NCBI RefSeq assembly: GCF_041929845.1
Contig: NZ_JBHEEH010000006.1
Span: 62,001 to 126,000, forward strand
DNA length: 64,000 nt
Direction: 5' to 3'
Source of the DNA: Paenochrobactrum pullorum
Lineage (GTDB): Bacteria; Pseudomonadota; Alphaproteobacteria; Rhizobiales; Rhizobiaceae
A program made the translations under genes and the position numbers. Numbering within the stretch: the stretch's first letter is position 1; each line of letters opens with the position of its first letter. Positions 15,314-24,275 of this stretch are shown in pieces. The notes beneath the pieces were generated by a model. It made no database searches and had not been told where the DNA came from. It worked only from the letters and a program-made list of their open reading frames with translations.

Positions 15314-17308
15314 TTATGCAGCGGTTTTCAGCTTGGCTTCAGCGGCTTCCACAGCGGCTTCAGCAGTAATGCCAAAATGCTTGTAAAGGTCTTCAATCGG
15401 AGCAGAAGCACCAAAGCCCTTCATGCCGATAAAGACACCGTTTTCACCAATGAAGCGTTCCCAGCCAAGTGACAGAGCTGCTTCAATAGCAATCTTAACC
15501 GGTGCATTGCCCAGAACCGATGCCTTGTAGGAGTCGCTTTGCTGTTCAAACAGTTCGAAGCAAGGAACCGATACAACGCGTGCAGGGATGTTTTTCTCAT
15601 CCAGCATCGCTTTGGCTTTCATTGCAATTTCAACTTCCGAACCGGTTGCAAACAGAGTGACCTGAGCATCCTGATCAGTGCCGGCCAATTCGTAAGCGCC
15701 ATAACCGCTTAAGTTTTCATCGGTGTGGGTGGTGCGCACGGTCGGCAAGTTCTGACGGGTCAGAGCCAATGTCGAAGGTGTTTTCTGGGATTCAAGCGCC
15801 AACTGCCAGCATTCTGCGGCTTCCACAGCATCGGCCGGACGGAATACCAGATGGTTCGGAATAGCGCGCAGCACTGCCAGATGTTCAACCGGCTGGTGGG
15901 TTGGGCCATCTTCGCCAAGACCGATCGAGTCATGGGTCATGACATAGATAACGCGAATGCCCATCAGCGAGGACAAACGCATGGCCGGACGGCAATAATC
16001 CGAGAAACACATGAAGGTGCCGGAGTAAGGAATGAGGCCGCCATGCAGCGCCATACCGTTCATCGCAGCCGCCATACCATGTTCACGAATACCGTAATGG
16101 ACAAAACGACCATCATAGTTTTCTGGTGTTACTGCATTGGTCTGGCTGGTTTTGGTATTGTTGGAACCAGTGAGGTCGGCAGAGCCGCCGATGGTTTCAG
16201 GCACGATACCGTTGATGACTTCCAGCGCCATTTCCGAAGATTTACGGGTGGCAACCTTTGGCTTGTCGACGGAGAGCTTCTTCTTGTAATCGATGATGGC
16301 CTGATCAAAACCAATCGGCAATTCACCGCGCTGACGGCGCTCGAATTCGGCGCGTTTATCGGCATCAAGAGCCGCGAAACGCTTTTCCCATTCCAAACGC
16401 TTTTTGGCAGCATTGAGACCTGCCAAACGCCAGGCATCCAAAACTTCTGCCGGAACGGTAAATGGTTCAGCAGTCCAGCCCAATGCTTTGCGGGTTGCAG
16501 CAATTTCTTCTGCGCCCAAAGGTGAGCCATGAACCTTGTTGGTACCGGCTTTGTTTGGTGAACCAAAACCAATCACGGTCTTACAAGCGATGAAGGTTGG
16601 CTTTGGCGATGTTTTAGCCTGTTCGATCGCTTTGGCAATCGCATCCTGATCATGACCGTCGACAGAAATTGTGTTCCAGCCTGATGCCTGAAAACGGGCA
16701 ACCTGATCAGTTTTATCGGAGAGCGAAACAGCGCCGTCGATGGTGATGTTGTTGTCATCCCAGAAAACGATCAGTTTGCTGAGCTCAAGATGGCCCGCCA
16801 AAGCGATAGCTTCCTGGCTGATACCTTCCATCAGGCAGCCGTCCCCAACCAGCACATAGGTGTAGTGATCAACAATACTGTCACCAAATTGAGCGTTCAG
16901 AATACGCTCGGAAAGCGCCATACCAACACCATTGGCAATGCCCTGACCCAACGGGCCGGTCGTGGTTTCTATACCAGCGGCATAACCATATTCCGGATGA
17001 CCGGCAGTGCGGGCACCAATCTGACGGAATTTCTTGATCTCGTCGATGCTGATATCTTCATAACCAGAGAGATACAAAACCGAATAAAGCAGCATTGAGC
17101 CGTGACCAGCGGAAAGCACGAAACGGTCACGATCCGGCCAATGCGGGTTCTGCGGGTCATGTGATAAAAAACGGGTGTAAAGGGTGGTGGCAATATCAGC
17201 GGCACCCATTGGCAAGCCTGGATGGCCGGAATTTGCTTTTTCCACTGCATCCATTGAGAGGAAGCGGATTGCGTTGGCCAACTGGTTTTGTTTGTCGGAA
17301 TTGGTCAT
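15314..17308 (-). CDS. tkt: Transketolase
   Basis: A 664-residue thiamine-diphosphate enzyme that transfers two-carbon units in the pentose phosphate pathway. The N-terminal ANSGHPGLPMG is near residue 25, and the ThDP-binding VGDGCLMEGISQEA...WDDNNITIDG lies near residues 154-186. The transketolase motif 2 GEDGPTHQPVEHLA is near residue 465. It is the promoter-proximal gene of the carbon cluster, and the next gene upstream is divergent and 489 bp away. Its ThDP requirement gives a functional link to the thiamine genes in the same window, though not a regulatory one. Confidence 0.97.
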   Translation of the reverse strand: MTNSDKQNQLANAIRFLSMDAVEKANSGHPGLPMGAADIATTLYTRFLSHDPQNPHWPDRDRFVLSAGHGSMLLYSVLYLSGYEDISIDEIKKFRQIGARTAGHPEYGYAAGIETTTGPLGQGIANGVGMALSERILNAQFGDSIVDHYTYVLVGDGCLMEGISQEAIALAGHLELSKLIVFWDDNNITIDGAVSLSDKTDQVARFQASGWNTISVDGHDQDAIAKAIEQAKTSPKPTFIACKTVIGFGSPNKAGTNKVHGSPLGAEEIAATRKALGWTAEPFTVPAEVLDAWRLAGLNAAKKRLEWEKRFAALDADKRAEFERRQRGELPIGFDQAIIDYKKKLSVDKPKVATRKSSEMALEVINGIVPETIGGSADLTGSNNTKTSQTNAVTPENYDGRFVHYGIREHGMAAAMNGMALHGGLIPYSGTFMCFSDYCRPAMRLSSLMGIRVIYVMTHDSIGLGEDGPTHQPVEHLAVLRAIPNHLVFRPADAVEAAECWQLALESQKTPSTLALTRQNLPTVRTTHTDENLSGYGAYELAGTDQDAQVTLFATGSEVEIAMKAKAMLDEKNIPARVVSVPCFELFEQQSDSYKASVLGNAPVKIAIEAALSLGWERFIGENGVFIGMKGFGASAPIEDLYKHFGITAEAAVEAAEAKLKTAA

Positions 17309-17797
17309 GGTCTCTGCTGTCTTTCCATGAAACGTTCAGCGCTTGTGGCGAAATTTGAAGGCATCGGACACATAGCACCTGCACCTTGGGAGTCAATAAA
17401 ACGATACACTTTCAAACGATAAACCGGCATCACCTAATCGATTGAACGGTGGATGAGGGGCTAAAACTATGGTTTTTTGATAGTCTCTGCATCAATTTAC
17501 CGCTGATTCCAGTGTATGAATGCCGCCTTATTGCCGTGATTTGTTGCTTATCAGCCCGCTGATTATTACAGTCAGACAAATAAATCGCAATTGCAGGCGC
17601 GATTCGAACCGATTTTTTTATCGTTTAGCCAGCTCATTGTTGATTTTGAACGATTGGACGGATGGATATTAAAAAATAATCAGCCGTTCCTCTTAATGTT
17701 TAACCGTATTGCCACCGGCATTCAGTGGTTAATATGTTTGCTCAATGTTCTTAAATATCTTTCTGATCGTTCGGAGCATATACTGGAAAGGTTGATA
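17309..17797. other. Gene-free divergent region between tkt and the DUF4164 gene
   Basis: This 489-bp AT-rich stretch must hold the promoters for tkt and for the DUF4164-zapA unit. An open frame from 17591 extends the DUF4164 gene upstream, but its sequence does not look coding. I found no convincing -35/-10 pair, riboswitch or terminator. The motif GATTCGAACC near 17600 resembles a tRNA T-arm in isolation only. Confidence 0.5.
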
Positions 17798-18070
17798 ATG
17801 ACGCGAGAAACCACCCTTACACAGGCTTTGGAGCGACTTGAAAAGGCGCTGAACGGGCTGGAGCAGGCTGTTGATCTCCGTCTTGATAAAGAAGGGGATT
17901 TTGCCGAAGCTGAGGAAGAGGTACAGCGTATGAATGCCGACCGCAGCAGGTTGGCACAGGAACTGGACAGCTCCGAAGCACGCGCCGAGCGTCTTGAAAC
18001 CGCTAATCGTGAAGTATCCCGCCGGCTGGTCACAGCGATGGAAACCATTCGCGCTGTGTTGGATCGCTAA
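17798..18070 (+). CDS. DUF4164 family coiled-coil protein
   Basis: A 90-residue highly charged, almost wholly helical protein matching the DUF4164 family that precedes zapA in rhizobia. Sequence from QALERLEKALNGLEQAV through DSSEARAERLETANREVS shows continuous heptad character, so a coiled-coil dimer is likely. The ATG at 17798 follows a GGAAAGG site. It is 11 bp upstream of zapA, suggesting co-transcription and a possible accessory role in Z-ring organisation; that role is inference from context. Confidence 0.85.
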   Translation: MTRETTLTQALERLEKALNGLEQAVDLRLDKEGDFAEAEEEVQRMNADRSRLAQELDSSEARAERLETANREVSRRLVTAMETIRAVLDR

Positions 18071-18081
18071 GGGAGAGCATT

Positions 18082-18417
18082 ATGGCAACCGTTACTGTTA
18101 CGATTGATGGCAAATTATACCGCATGGCCTGCGACGAAGGACAGGAACAACACCTGACCGGACTGGCTGAGCGTTTTGATCAATATGTCGGCCATTTGAA
18201 ATCTTCATTTGGCGAAATTGGCGATGTGCGCCTCACCGTCATGGCCGGCATCATGGTGATGGACGAGTTGAACGAGATGCAAAAACGCGTCAAAGCGCTG
18301 GAAGAAGTATCTTCGCAAGCCAATCGCAATGATGCGACACTCACTCATGTTCTTAACGACATGGCGCAACGGATCGAGCAATTGGCCAGCCGGATTGCCC
18401 CGCGCCCCGGCTCATGA
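18082..18417 (+). CDS. zapA: Cell division protein ZapA
   Basis: A 111-residue ZapA, which binds and cross-links FtsZ filaments at the division site. The N-terminal globular part ATVTVTIDGKLYRMACDEGQ is followed by LTGLAERFDQYVG, and a C-terminal helix (about residues 60-105) forms the dimer coiled coil. It follows the DUF4164 gene by 11 bp and has a GGGAGAG-type ribosome-binding site. The downstream order 6S RNA then 5-formyltetrahydrofolate cyclo-ligase matches the conserved proteobacterial arrangement, supporting all three assignments. Confidence 0.93.
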   Translation: MATVTVTIDGKLYRMACDEGQEQHLTGLAERFDQYVGHLKSSFGEIGDVRLTVMAGIMVMDELNEMQKRVKALEEVSSQANRNDATLTHVLNDMAQRIEQLASRIAPRPGS

Positions 18418-18524
18418 AGCCTAATCGAATGACTTAATCCCTACCCATTCAGATCATCAATAAAATTAAATATTTAAGTGTATCAGGCACTGGTAATTTA
18501 AAGCCAAAAAGATTATATTCTGTA

Positions 18525-18690
18525 TTGGCGTACTGCGCTTCGCGACAGGGGTAACAGCATCCCCGGGGCCTTACTGATCTCTTAGGGAGCTGTCCCTGTG
18601 AAGGCTCGTGGGCTTTCGCATATGGCACCCACCTACTTTGTAGGCACCCGGGATCAAACACTTCCATCGGTCGTCGCGGTCGCCACTTAT
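18525..18690 (+). ncRNA. ssrS: 6S RNA
   Basis: This ~165-nt segment lies between zapA and the cyclo-ligase gene, the conserved place of 6S RNA, which binds the housekeeping RNA polymerase holoenzyme. The ends pair: TGGCG at 18526-18530 with CGCCA at 18681-18685, then CTGCG with CGCGG, then CGAC with GTCG. The interior forms further paired blocks around an open central bubble. A TATATT -10 candidate (18514-18519) lies just upstream and a T-rich stretch (18688-18696) follows. Exact ends are estimates. Confidence 0.85.
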
Positions 18691-18717
18691 TTTTTCTGCC
18701 GTTCCATCTGTCAACGG

Positions 18718-19314
18718 ATGTATAGTGTGCCAAGCTCTCTCACTGAAAAACAAGTTTTGCGCAATTTGAGCCTCGCCAAACGCGATGCACTCACGCCGGA
18801 TTTCAGAGAAAAAGCAGCACAAAAAATTTCTGAAAATTATGCCGCTGATTTAAACATCAAAAGCGGGCAAGTGATTTCCGGCTTCTGGCCGATCCGTTCC
18901 GAGATCGATCCGCGCCCTCTTCTGAAAAATTTACGTCAGCAAGGCGCGCTCATTTGTCTGCCCGTCATTCTTGATAAAAGCAATATTTGCTTCCGGCTAT
19001 GGCAAGAAGAACAAGCGCTTGTCCCTTGCGGCTTCGGCACGATGGCACCGGATGAAAATGCACCAACGATACGCCCCGATATGATGCTGATCCCGCTTGC
19101 CGGTTTCGACAAACGCGGCCACCGGATTGGCTATGGCGCTGGCTATTATGACCGCTATATCGCAAATCTTCATAAGAGCGATCATTTTCCGCAACTGATC
19201 GGTCTGGCTTTTGCCTGTCAGGAACTGGAATCCGTGCCCGATGAGCCACATGATGTGCCGCTTGAAAAAATCGTGACCGAGAATGGCTTGCGTTTTTTTC
19301 AAACCCGTTATTAA
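18718..19314 (+). CDS. 5-formyltetrahydrofolate cyclo-ligase
   Basis: A 198-residue enzyme that converts 5-formyl-THF to 5,10-methenyl-THF with ATP. Family motifs are the N-terminal LRNLSLAKRDAL, VISGFWPIRSEIDPRPLL near residue 52, and the C-terminal GYGAGYYDRYIANL. The open frame runs back into the 6S RNA, so the start must lie after it. ATG 18718 is chosen, with GTG 18727 as an alternative, because neither has a strong ribosome-binding site. The location immediately 3' of 6S RNA is the known ssrS-ygfA arrangement. It is followed 9 bp later by a phosphoesterase gene. Confidence 0.92.
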   Translation: MYSVPSSLTEKQVLRNLSLAKRDALTPDFREKAAQKISENYAADLNIKSGQVISGFWPIRSEIDPRPLLKNLRQQGALICLPVILDKSNICFRLWQEEQALVPCGFGTMAPDENAPTIRPDMMLIPLAGFDKRGHRIGYGAGYYDRYIANLHKSDHFPQLIGLAFACQELESVPDEPHDVPLEKIVTENGLRFFQTRY

Positions 19315-19323
19315 AGACATCTT

Positions 19324-20148
19324 ATGAGATTGCTATTTTTGGGTGACATGGTGGGTCGGACAGGACGCACGGCAGTTTATCAAAAGCTGCCGGAACTGGT
19401 TTCCGACCTGAAATTGGATTTCGTTATCGTCAACGGCGAAAATGCTGCTGGCGGTTTCGGCATAACAGAAGAAATCTTCAATGATACGATCCGCGCCGGT
19501 GCGGATGTGGTAACTACAGGTAACCACGTCTGGGATCAACGCGAGGCATTAGAATTTTCACGCCGTGAACAACAATTCCTGCGCCCTGCCAATTTTCCTA
19601 AAGGCACGGCCGGTCACGGCTCCGGCGTTTATATGGCCAAGAACGGGGCGCGCGTGCTGGTCTCCAATATTATGGGGCGCGTCTTCATGCACCCTGATCT
19701 GGATGATCCGTTTTTAGCCGCAGAAAAAATTCTCGAAGCTTGCCCGCTTGGCGAACAAGCCGATGTGGTGTTTTTTGATTTCCACGCCGAAGCCACCAGC
19801 GAAAAACAATGTTTCGGCCATTTTGTTGATGGTCGCGCCAGCGCTGTTGTCGGCACCCATACCCATGTGCCAACTGCTGATTATCAAATCCTGCGTAACG
19901 GCACCGCCTATATGTCCGATGCGGGCATGTGCGGGGACTATGATTCATCCCTTGGTATGGACAAGGAAGAACCGCTCAATCGGTTTCTTTCCAAGGTACC
20001 AAAGGGACGTTTTGAAGTGGCTTCGGGCCCTGCCACCATTTGCGGCGTCGGCATTGAAATTTCCGACCGTACCGGTTTGGCCGAAAAAATCGAACCATTA
20101 CGTATCGGTGCGCATTTACAGCAAACAATCCCGTCTTTTTGGGCTTAA
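19324..20148 (+). CDS. YmdB-family metallophosphoesterase
   Basis: A 274-residue calcineurin-like phosphoesterase of the YmdB type (TIGR00282), characterised as 2',3'-cyclic nucleotide phosphodiesterases in Bacillus. Metal-binding motifs appear in order: LFLGDMVGRTGR at residue 4, NGENAAGGFGI near 38, TTGNHVWDQ near 64, VFFDFHAEATSEK near 148, and GTHTHVPTADYQIL near 176. It starts 9 bp after the cyclo-ligase gene, so the two form an operon that ends at the downstream hairpin. The in vivo substrate in alphaproteobacteria is not established. Confidence 0.93.
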   Translation: MRLLFLGDMVGRTGRTAVYQKLPELVSDLKLDFVIVNGENAAGGFGITEEIFNDTIRAGADVVTTGNHVWDQREALEFSRREQQFLRPANFPKGTAGHGSGVYMAKNGARVLVSNIMGRVFMHPDLDDPFLAAEKILEACPLGEQADVVFFDFHAEATSEKQCFGHFVDGRASAVVGTHTHVPTADYQILRNGTAYMSDAGMCGDYDSSLGMDKEEPLNRFLSKVPKGRFEVASGPATICGVGIEISDRTGLAEKIEPLRIGAHLQQTIPSFWA

Positions 20149-20196
20149 AGCCGCTTGTAATTTTTAAATACCATCCTAATTTTTGTGTTTGGGGTT

Positions 20197-20232
20197 ACTG
20201 TCTGGTGCGATATCATCCGCCAGACAGTTTTT
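20197..20232 (+). terminator. Terminator after the phosphoesterase gene
   Basis: ACTGTCTGG (20197-20205) pairs with CCAGACAGT (20220-20228), and five Ts end the element (20228-20232). Confidence 0.85.
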
Positions 20233-20300
20233 CTGCATCTGAATTATTTTTCTTTCCGACGCAGTTGATGACGGGAGTCCGTTTTTTTCCGCAAAGATTG

Positions 20301-20315
20301 CTCCGGAAACCGGAG
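20301..20315 (+). promoter_or_regulatory. Hairpin covering the terC ribosome-binding site
   Basis: CTCCGG and CCGGAG form a perfect 6-bp stem with an AAA loop. The right arm contains the only GGAG upstream of the ATG at 20327, so folding would hide it. I looked for a yybP-ykoY manganese riboswitch, common before terC-like genes, and did not recognise its core. Confidence 0.45.
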
Positions 20316-20326
20316 AAAGCACCTAT

Positions 20327-21079
20327 ATGGAATTTATTGCGGAACATTTATCCTTCTTGTCCAGTCCGGCAGGCTGGGCTGCACTGATTACATTGGTTGT
20401 CATGGAGGTCGTACTCGGTATCGACAATCTTATTTTTATTTCCATTCTCACCAATAAACTACCGCAAGAATTGCAATCCAAAGCGCGGCGCATCGGCATT
20501 TCAGCTGCGCTGATTTTACGCCTGCTCTTGCTGTTCACCATTTCCATTATTGTTCAAATGACCGAGCCAGTCTTTGAAATATTCGGTAACGGCTTTTCAT
20601 GGCGCGACATTATTCTGGTGGCTGGTGGCTTGTTCCTTGTTTGGAAAGCAACCAAAGAAATTCACCACACGGTTGATCCCGACGGACAAAAAGACGCCGC
20701 AGTCTCAGGTGCTGTCACCATGACAATGGGTGCAGCAATCGTACAGATCCTGCTGCTTGATCTGGTGTTTTCGGTTGATTCCATCATCACCGCTGTCGGT
20801 ATGACCGATGAAATTGCTATTATGGTAATTGCAGTTCTGGCCGCGGTCACCGTGATGATGCTGGCGGCAGACCCGCTATCAAAATTCATTGCCGCCAATC
20901 CGACAATCGTCATGCTGGCGCTGGGCTTCTTGCTGATGATCGGTATGACATTGATTGCCGATGGCTTCGGCTATCATGTGCCGAAAGGCTATATCTATGC
21001 CGCAATGGGCTTCTCCGCCTTGGTGGAAGCACTCAATATGCTGGCGCGCCGCAGACGCAAACAATCAGGCGAGCAGTAA
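20327..21079 (+). CDS. TerC family integral membrane protein
   Basis: A 250-residue inner-membrane protein with about seven hydrophobic helices and the TerC hallmark acidic motifs: EVVLGIDNLIFISIL near residues 27-41 and LDLVFSVDSIITAVGM near residue 144. TerC-family proteins are linked to manganese or calcium export and metallation of secreted proteins; older names cite tellurium resistance. It is monocistronic between two terminators. The possible hairpin over its ribosome-binding site hints at translational control, which is unproven. The C-terminus is basic (RRRRKQ) and probably cytoplasmic. Confidence 0.92.
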   Translation: MEFIAEHLSFLSSPAGWAALITLVVMEVVLGIDNLIFISILTNKLPQELQSKARRIGISAALILRLLLLFTISIIVQMTEPVFEIFGNGFSWRDIILVAGGLFLVWKATKEIHHTVDPDGQKDAAVSGAVTMTMGAAIVQILLLDLVFSVDSIITAVGMTDEIAIMVIAVLAAVTVMMLAADPLSKFIAANPTIVMLALGFLLMIGMTLIADGFGYHVPKGYIYAAMGFSALVEALNMLARRRRKQSGEQ

Positions 21080-21089
21080 CACGCAATAA

Positions 21090-21117
21090 AAAGGCCGCTT
21101 ATAAGAGCGGCTTTTTT
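21090..21117 (+). terminator. Terminator after terC
   Basis: GCCGCT (21094-21099) pairs with AGCGGC (21106-21111), followed by Ts. Preceding As allow it to work on both strands. Confidence 0.88.
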
Positions 21118-21142
21118 AATATCATTATTTCAAAGCTTTAGG

Positions 21143-22963
21143 TTAGCCTTCAATCTCTTCGCGCAGCATTTCCAGTTCAAGCCATTCCTCTTCAAAAGCA
21201 TCGCTTTCGCTGCGCTTTTTTTCCAGTTCGGCTGCAACCTTGGCAAAAAGATCAGGGTTTTTTGCATAAAGCTGCGGATCAGCCATTTTGGCTTCCAGCA
21301 CCTCAATCTCTTTGGACAAAGCGTCAATCTTGCCGGGCAGCGTTTCGAGCGCAAATTTCTGCTTATAAGAAAGCTTGCGCTTTTCATCGCGCTTTGGTGC
21401 CTGAGCAGCTGCCCCATCACCACTCGCAGCCGCAGATGCAGCCTTTGCCACCTGACGTTTGGCAAGCGCCAGCTCTTTGCGCTGCGCCATCATATCGGCA
21501 TAGCCACCGGCATATTCCAACCAGCGCCCGTCGCCTTCCGGCGCAATCACCGATGAAACGGTGCGATCAAGAAAATCACGATCGTGGCTGACCAGAATAA
21601 CAGTGCCGTTGAAGGCTGAAACCAGTTCCTGCAACAGATCAAGCGTTTCCATGTCCAGATCGTTGGTCGGCTCATCAAGAATAAGCAAATTGGCAGGGCG
21701 CGACAAAACCCGTGCCAGCATCAAACGTGCGCGTTCGCCACCGGATAATTCACGGATAGGTGTGCGTGCCTGCTCCGGCTGGAACAAGAAGTCTTTCATA
21801 TATGAAACCACATGGCGCTGCTCACCATTGACGATCAGGCTCTCGCCACGACCATCGGTAAGATAATGCGCCAATGTATCATCGAGATTGAGGCTTTCAC
21901 GCTTTTGATCAAGCTCTGCCATTTCCAGATTAACGCCCAAGCGCAATGTGCCTGAATCGGGCGCCAATTGGCCGGTCAGCATCGAAAGCAATGTAGTTTT
22001 GCCGGCACCGTTTGGCCCCACCAGACCGATACGATCACCACGCTGCACGCGGGTGGAGAAATCTTTCACCAACACACGTTCGCCATAAGCTTTATTTAGG
22101 CCTTTGGCTTCAATCACCAATTTGCCGGATTCTTTGCTGTCACTTGCCGCCAACACAGCCGTTCCTTGCGCTTTGCGATGATTGCGGAACTCCGCGCGCA
22201 TCGAATGCAATTCGCCAAGGCGACGCATATTGCGTTTACGCCGTGCCGTCACACCATAGCGCAGCCAATGTTCTTCACGCACAATCTGGCGGCCAAGCTT
22301 ATGCAGGTCGCGCTCTTCTTCTTCCAAGACTTTATCGCGCCATTCTTCAAAATGGGCAAAGCCTTGTTCGATGCGGCGTGTGACACCACGATCAAGCCAA
22401 ATGGTCGAGCGGCTGACATTTTCCAAGAAACGACGGTCATGGGAAATCAGCACAATCGCCGAACGGATCTGGCGCAGCTCATCTTCCAACCATTCAATCG
22501 TATTGAGGTCAAGATGGTTGGTCGGCTCATCCAAAAGCAATACATCAGGCTGCGGCGCAATCACCCGCGCCAAAGCTGCACGACGTGCTTCACCACCCGA
22601 TAATTGCTGCGGCGTTTCTTCACCTGTCAGCCCCAGATGTTCCAGCAGATAGGTGACACGATGCGGATCATCGGTCGGCCCCAAGCCTGCTTCCACATAA
22701 GCGCGCACATTGGCAAAGCCATCCATATCGGGAGACTGCGCCAAATAACGCACAGTTGCGCCCGGATGTTTGTAAACTTCGCCACTGGTAGGCTCAACCA
22801 TGCCGGCGGCGATTTTCAAAAGTGTAGATTTACCCGATCCATTGCGCCCGACCAGCGCAATGCGCTCACCTTCACTGACCGACAAGCCAGCATCTTCAAG
22901 CAGCGGTGTTCCGCCAAAAGTCAGTTTAATCTGGTCAAGGCGAAGAAGTGGTGGTGGTGCCAT
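21143..22963 (-). CDS. uup: ABC-F family ATPase, Uup type
   Basis: A 606-residue soluble protein with two ABC ATPase domains and no membrane segments. Walker A motifs are GRNGSGKS (39-46) and GPNGAGKT (316-323). The signatures are QLSGGEARRAALA and ELSGGERARLMLA, each followed by a Walker B ending LLLDEPTN or LILDEPTN. The linker (about 205-275) is charged and helical. The C-terminal region from about 520 to the end is a predicted coiled coil, a Uup hallmark. ABC-F proteins act on ribosomes; Uup is also tied to transposon precise excision and ribosome rescue. It is a single-gene unit convergent with terC. Confidence 0.9.
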   Translation of the reverse strand: MAPPPLLRLDQIKLTFGGTPLLEDAGLSVSEGERIALVGRNGSGKSTLLKIAAGMVEPTSGEVYKHPGATVRYLAQSPDMDGFANVRAYVEAGLGPTDDPHRVTYLLEHLGLTGEETPQQLSGGEARRAALARVIAPQPDVLLLDEPTNHLDLNTIEWLEDELRQIRSAIVLISHDRRFLENVSRSTIWLDRGVTRRIEQGFAHFEEWRDKVLEEEERDLHKLGRQIVREEHWLRYGVTARRKRNMRRLGELHSMRAEFRNHRKAQGTAVLAASDSKESGKLVIEAKGLNKAYGERVLVKDFSTRVQRGDRIGLVGPNGAGKTTLLSMLTGQLAPDSGTLRLGVNLEMAELDQKRESLNLDDTLAHYLTDGRGESLIVNGEQRHVVSYMKDFLFQPEQARTPIRELSGGERARLMLARVLSRPANLLILDEPTNDLDMETLDLLQELVSAFNGTVILVSHDRDFLDRTVSSVIAPEGDGRWLEYAGGYADMMAQRKELALAKRQVAKAASAAASGDGAAAQAPKRDEKRKLSYKQKFALETLPGKIDALSKEIEVLEAKMADPQLYAKNPDLFAKVAAELEKKRSESDAFEEEWLELEMLREEIEG

Positions 22964-23070
22964 GGATAATGATTACTTCTCGTTCAGGTGTATTTTTTAA
23001 AATCAAAGGTCAATTGCACTGCTTGTCGTCGAGAAAGAGCTTTGTGTCAAATGACGTCTTGTCAGCACAC

Positions 23071-23100
23071 AAAAAAACAGGCCGGAAAATCCGACCTGTT
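23071..23100 (-). terminator. Terminator after the glycine-zipper lipoprotein gene
   Basis: On the minus strand AACAGGTCGG pairs with CCGGCCTGTT (one G-U), followed by Ts, about 54 bp after the stop. Confidence 0.85.
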
Positions 23101-23153
23101 TCTCATATTTTCAAGCCAGGCTTGCAAATAAATGAACCTCAATGGTTCTATTA

Positions 23154-23438
23154 TTATTGGCAAGGAGCTTCATAAACGCGGCCATATGGGTCGCGGTATT
23201 TACAATATTGCACACCATTGCGGGTTGTGGATGCACCAACCAATGTACCGGCAACTGCGCCAATAGCAGCACCTGTCAGCGCACCGCGGCCATTACCGCC
23301 AATTGCGCCGCCTGCCAACGCACCAAGAGCTGCACCACCAACGCCATAACCAGCCGTACGCTGTTCATTGGTTGTGCAAGCTGCTGTTGAGAATGCGAGC
23401 AATCCTGCGACTGCGATCATAGTAAGACGTGATTTCAT
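23154..23438 (-). CDS. Glycine-zipper outer-membrane lipoprotein
   Basis: A 94-residue small lipoprotein. An N-terminal signal (MKSRLTMIAVAGLLAFSTAAC) ends in a lipobox-like TAAC at about C21. It is followed by a glycine zipper (GYGVGGAALGALAGGAIGG, then GALTGAAIGAVAGTLVG) that can insert in or pack against membranes. The C-terminus has two cysteines (QYCKYRDPYG and APCQ). The ATG at 23436-23438 is chosen over an upstream start because it gives a proper signal peptide and has a GGGAG site. Related proteins are the SlyB/YMGG-like family. A role in envelope stability is inferred from family only. Confidence 0.85.
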   Translation of the reverse strand: MKSRLTMIAVAGLLAFSTAACTTNEQRTAGYGVGGAALGALAGGAIGGNGRGALTGAAIGAVAGTLVGASTTRNGVQYCKYRDPYGRVYEAPCQ

Positions 23439-23556
23439 GGAAGAAATCTCCCTTTGAATGTTGAAAACCACCGACCTTGCGTCCCCAATTCGGCGCTTGC
23501 AGGTAGTCCTGCTATCATTAGCTTACATTATATTAGGCGTTGTTCGTCAAGCCTTT

Positions 23557-24186
23557 TCATAACGGTCTTGCGATAAGTACCGCATGTCCTAAACGCAAAG
23601 AAACATGAAGAGTTCCATGAACAACATTAGAAACTGTCAAAGACGAACCTAAAGGCAAAGTAATTTTATCCAAAGGCCATTCTGCTTGTTCAATCGTCAG
23701 CCCTTCGAGCTGTGAAAAGCTTAAAATACTGAAAACGGAAGCCTCAGGCAGGTCATATTGATAATTGCCCGGCACCAGCGGATATGCTTCTTCAAAACCA
23801 CTGGATAACAAAATCTGACGCCCTTCAAGCGCGTATCTTGTTGCCATAGTCAGATGCAAAAGCGTGTGATCGGTACGATCACCACCGAATGCACCACATA
23901 GAATCACCCGCGTTGCGCCCAATTGATAAGCTTTATTAAGCGCCAATTCGCCATCGGTCATATCTTTGGCAACCGGAAAGGTTTGCCGCGGCACTTCGGC
24001 AAAAACCTCCAGCAAATCCGGATCGGTTGAGTCAAAATCCCCAAGCCATAATTCTGGAACCACACCCAAACGAAGCGCATGGCGCATACCACCATCAGCG
24101 GCTAAAAACCGTGCGCCCTCAACTTGGCGGCGCAAACGATCCGTGACGGTCAGATCGCCGCCGAGAAGAATGACAAATGTGCTCAT
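23557..24186 (-). CDS. thiN: Thiamine diphosphokinase
   Basis: A 209-residue enzyme that transfers pyrophosphate from ATP to thiamine, forming ThDP. Diagnostic motifs are STFVILLGGDLT at the N-terminus, AADGGMRHALRLG, LGDFDSTDPD near residue 50, KDMTDGELALNKA and GAFGGDRTDHTLLH near residue 98. A second in-frame ATG 12 bp upstream (24198) is possible; the downstream start matches the usual family N-terminus. It is divergent from the TPP riboswitch and thiBPQ, placing thiamine uptake and activation side by side: the ABC transporter imports thiamine and this kinase makes the cofactor. Confidence 0.92.
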   Translation of the reverse strand: MSTFVILLGGDLTVTDRLRRQVEGARFLAADGGMRHALRLGVVPELWLGDFDSTDPDLLEVFAEVPRQTFPVAKDMTDGELALNKAYQLGATRVILCGAFGGDRTDHTLLHLTMATRYALEGRQILLSSGFEEAYPLVPGNYQYDLPEASVFSILSFSQLEGLTIEQAEWPLDKITLPLGSSLTVSNVVHGTLHVSLRLGHAVLIARPL

Positions 24187-24275
24187 GAAATCGCTCATAA
24201 CATGCGCATCACGCCCCGAAAAGCTCCTTTAGGGATGGCTTGCGATAAGTCGTCGAAATGCTTAAGATAAAGCTG

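Noticed and set aside
15725..16525. 266-codon open frame on the plus strand
   Set aside because: It is antisense to tkt and has shadow-frame composition.
17597..17610. tRNA T-arm-like GATTCGAACC
   Set aside because: No acceptor, D- or anticodon arm can be built around it on either strand.
20150..20326. yybP-ykoY manganese riboswitch before terC
   Set aside because: The expected conserved core was not recognisable. What is visible is a plain terminator plus a short hairpin over the ribosome-binding site.
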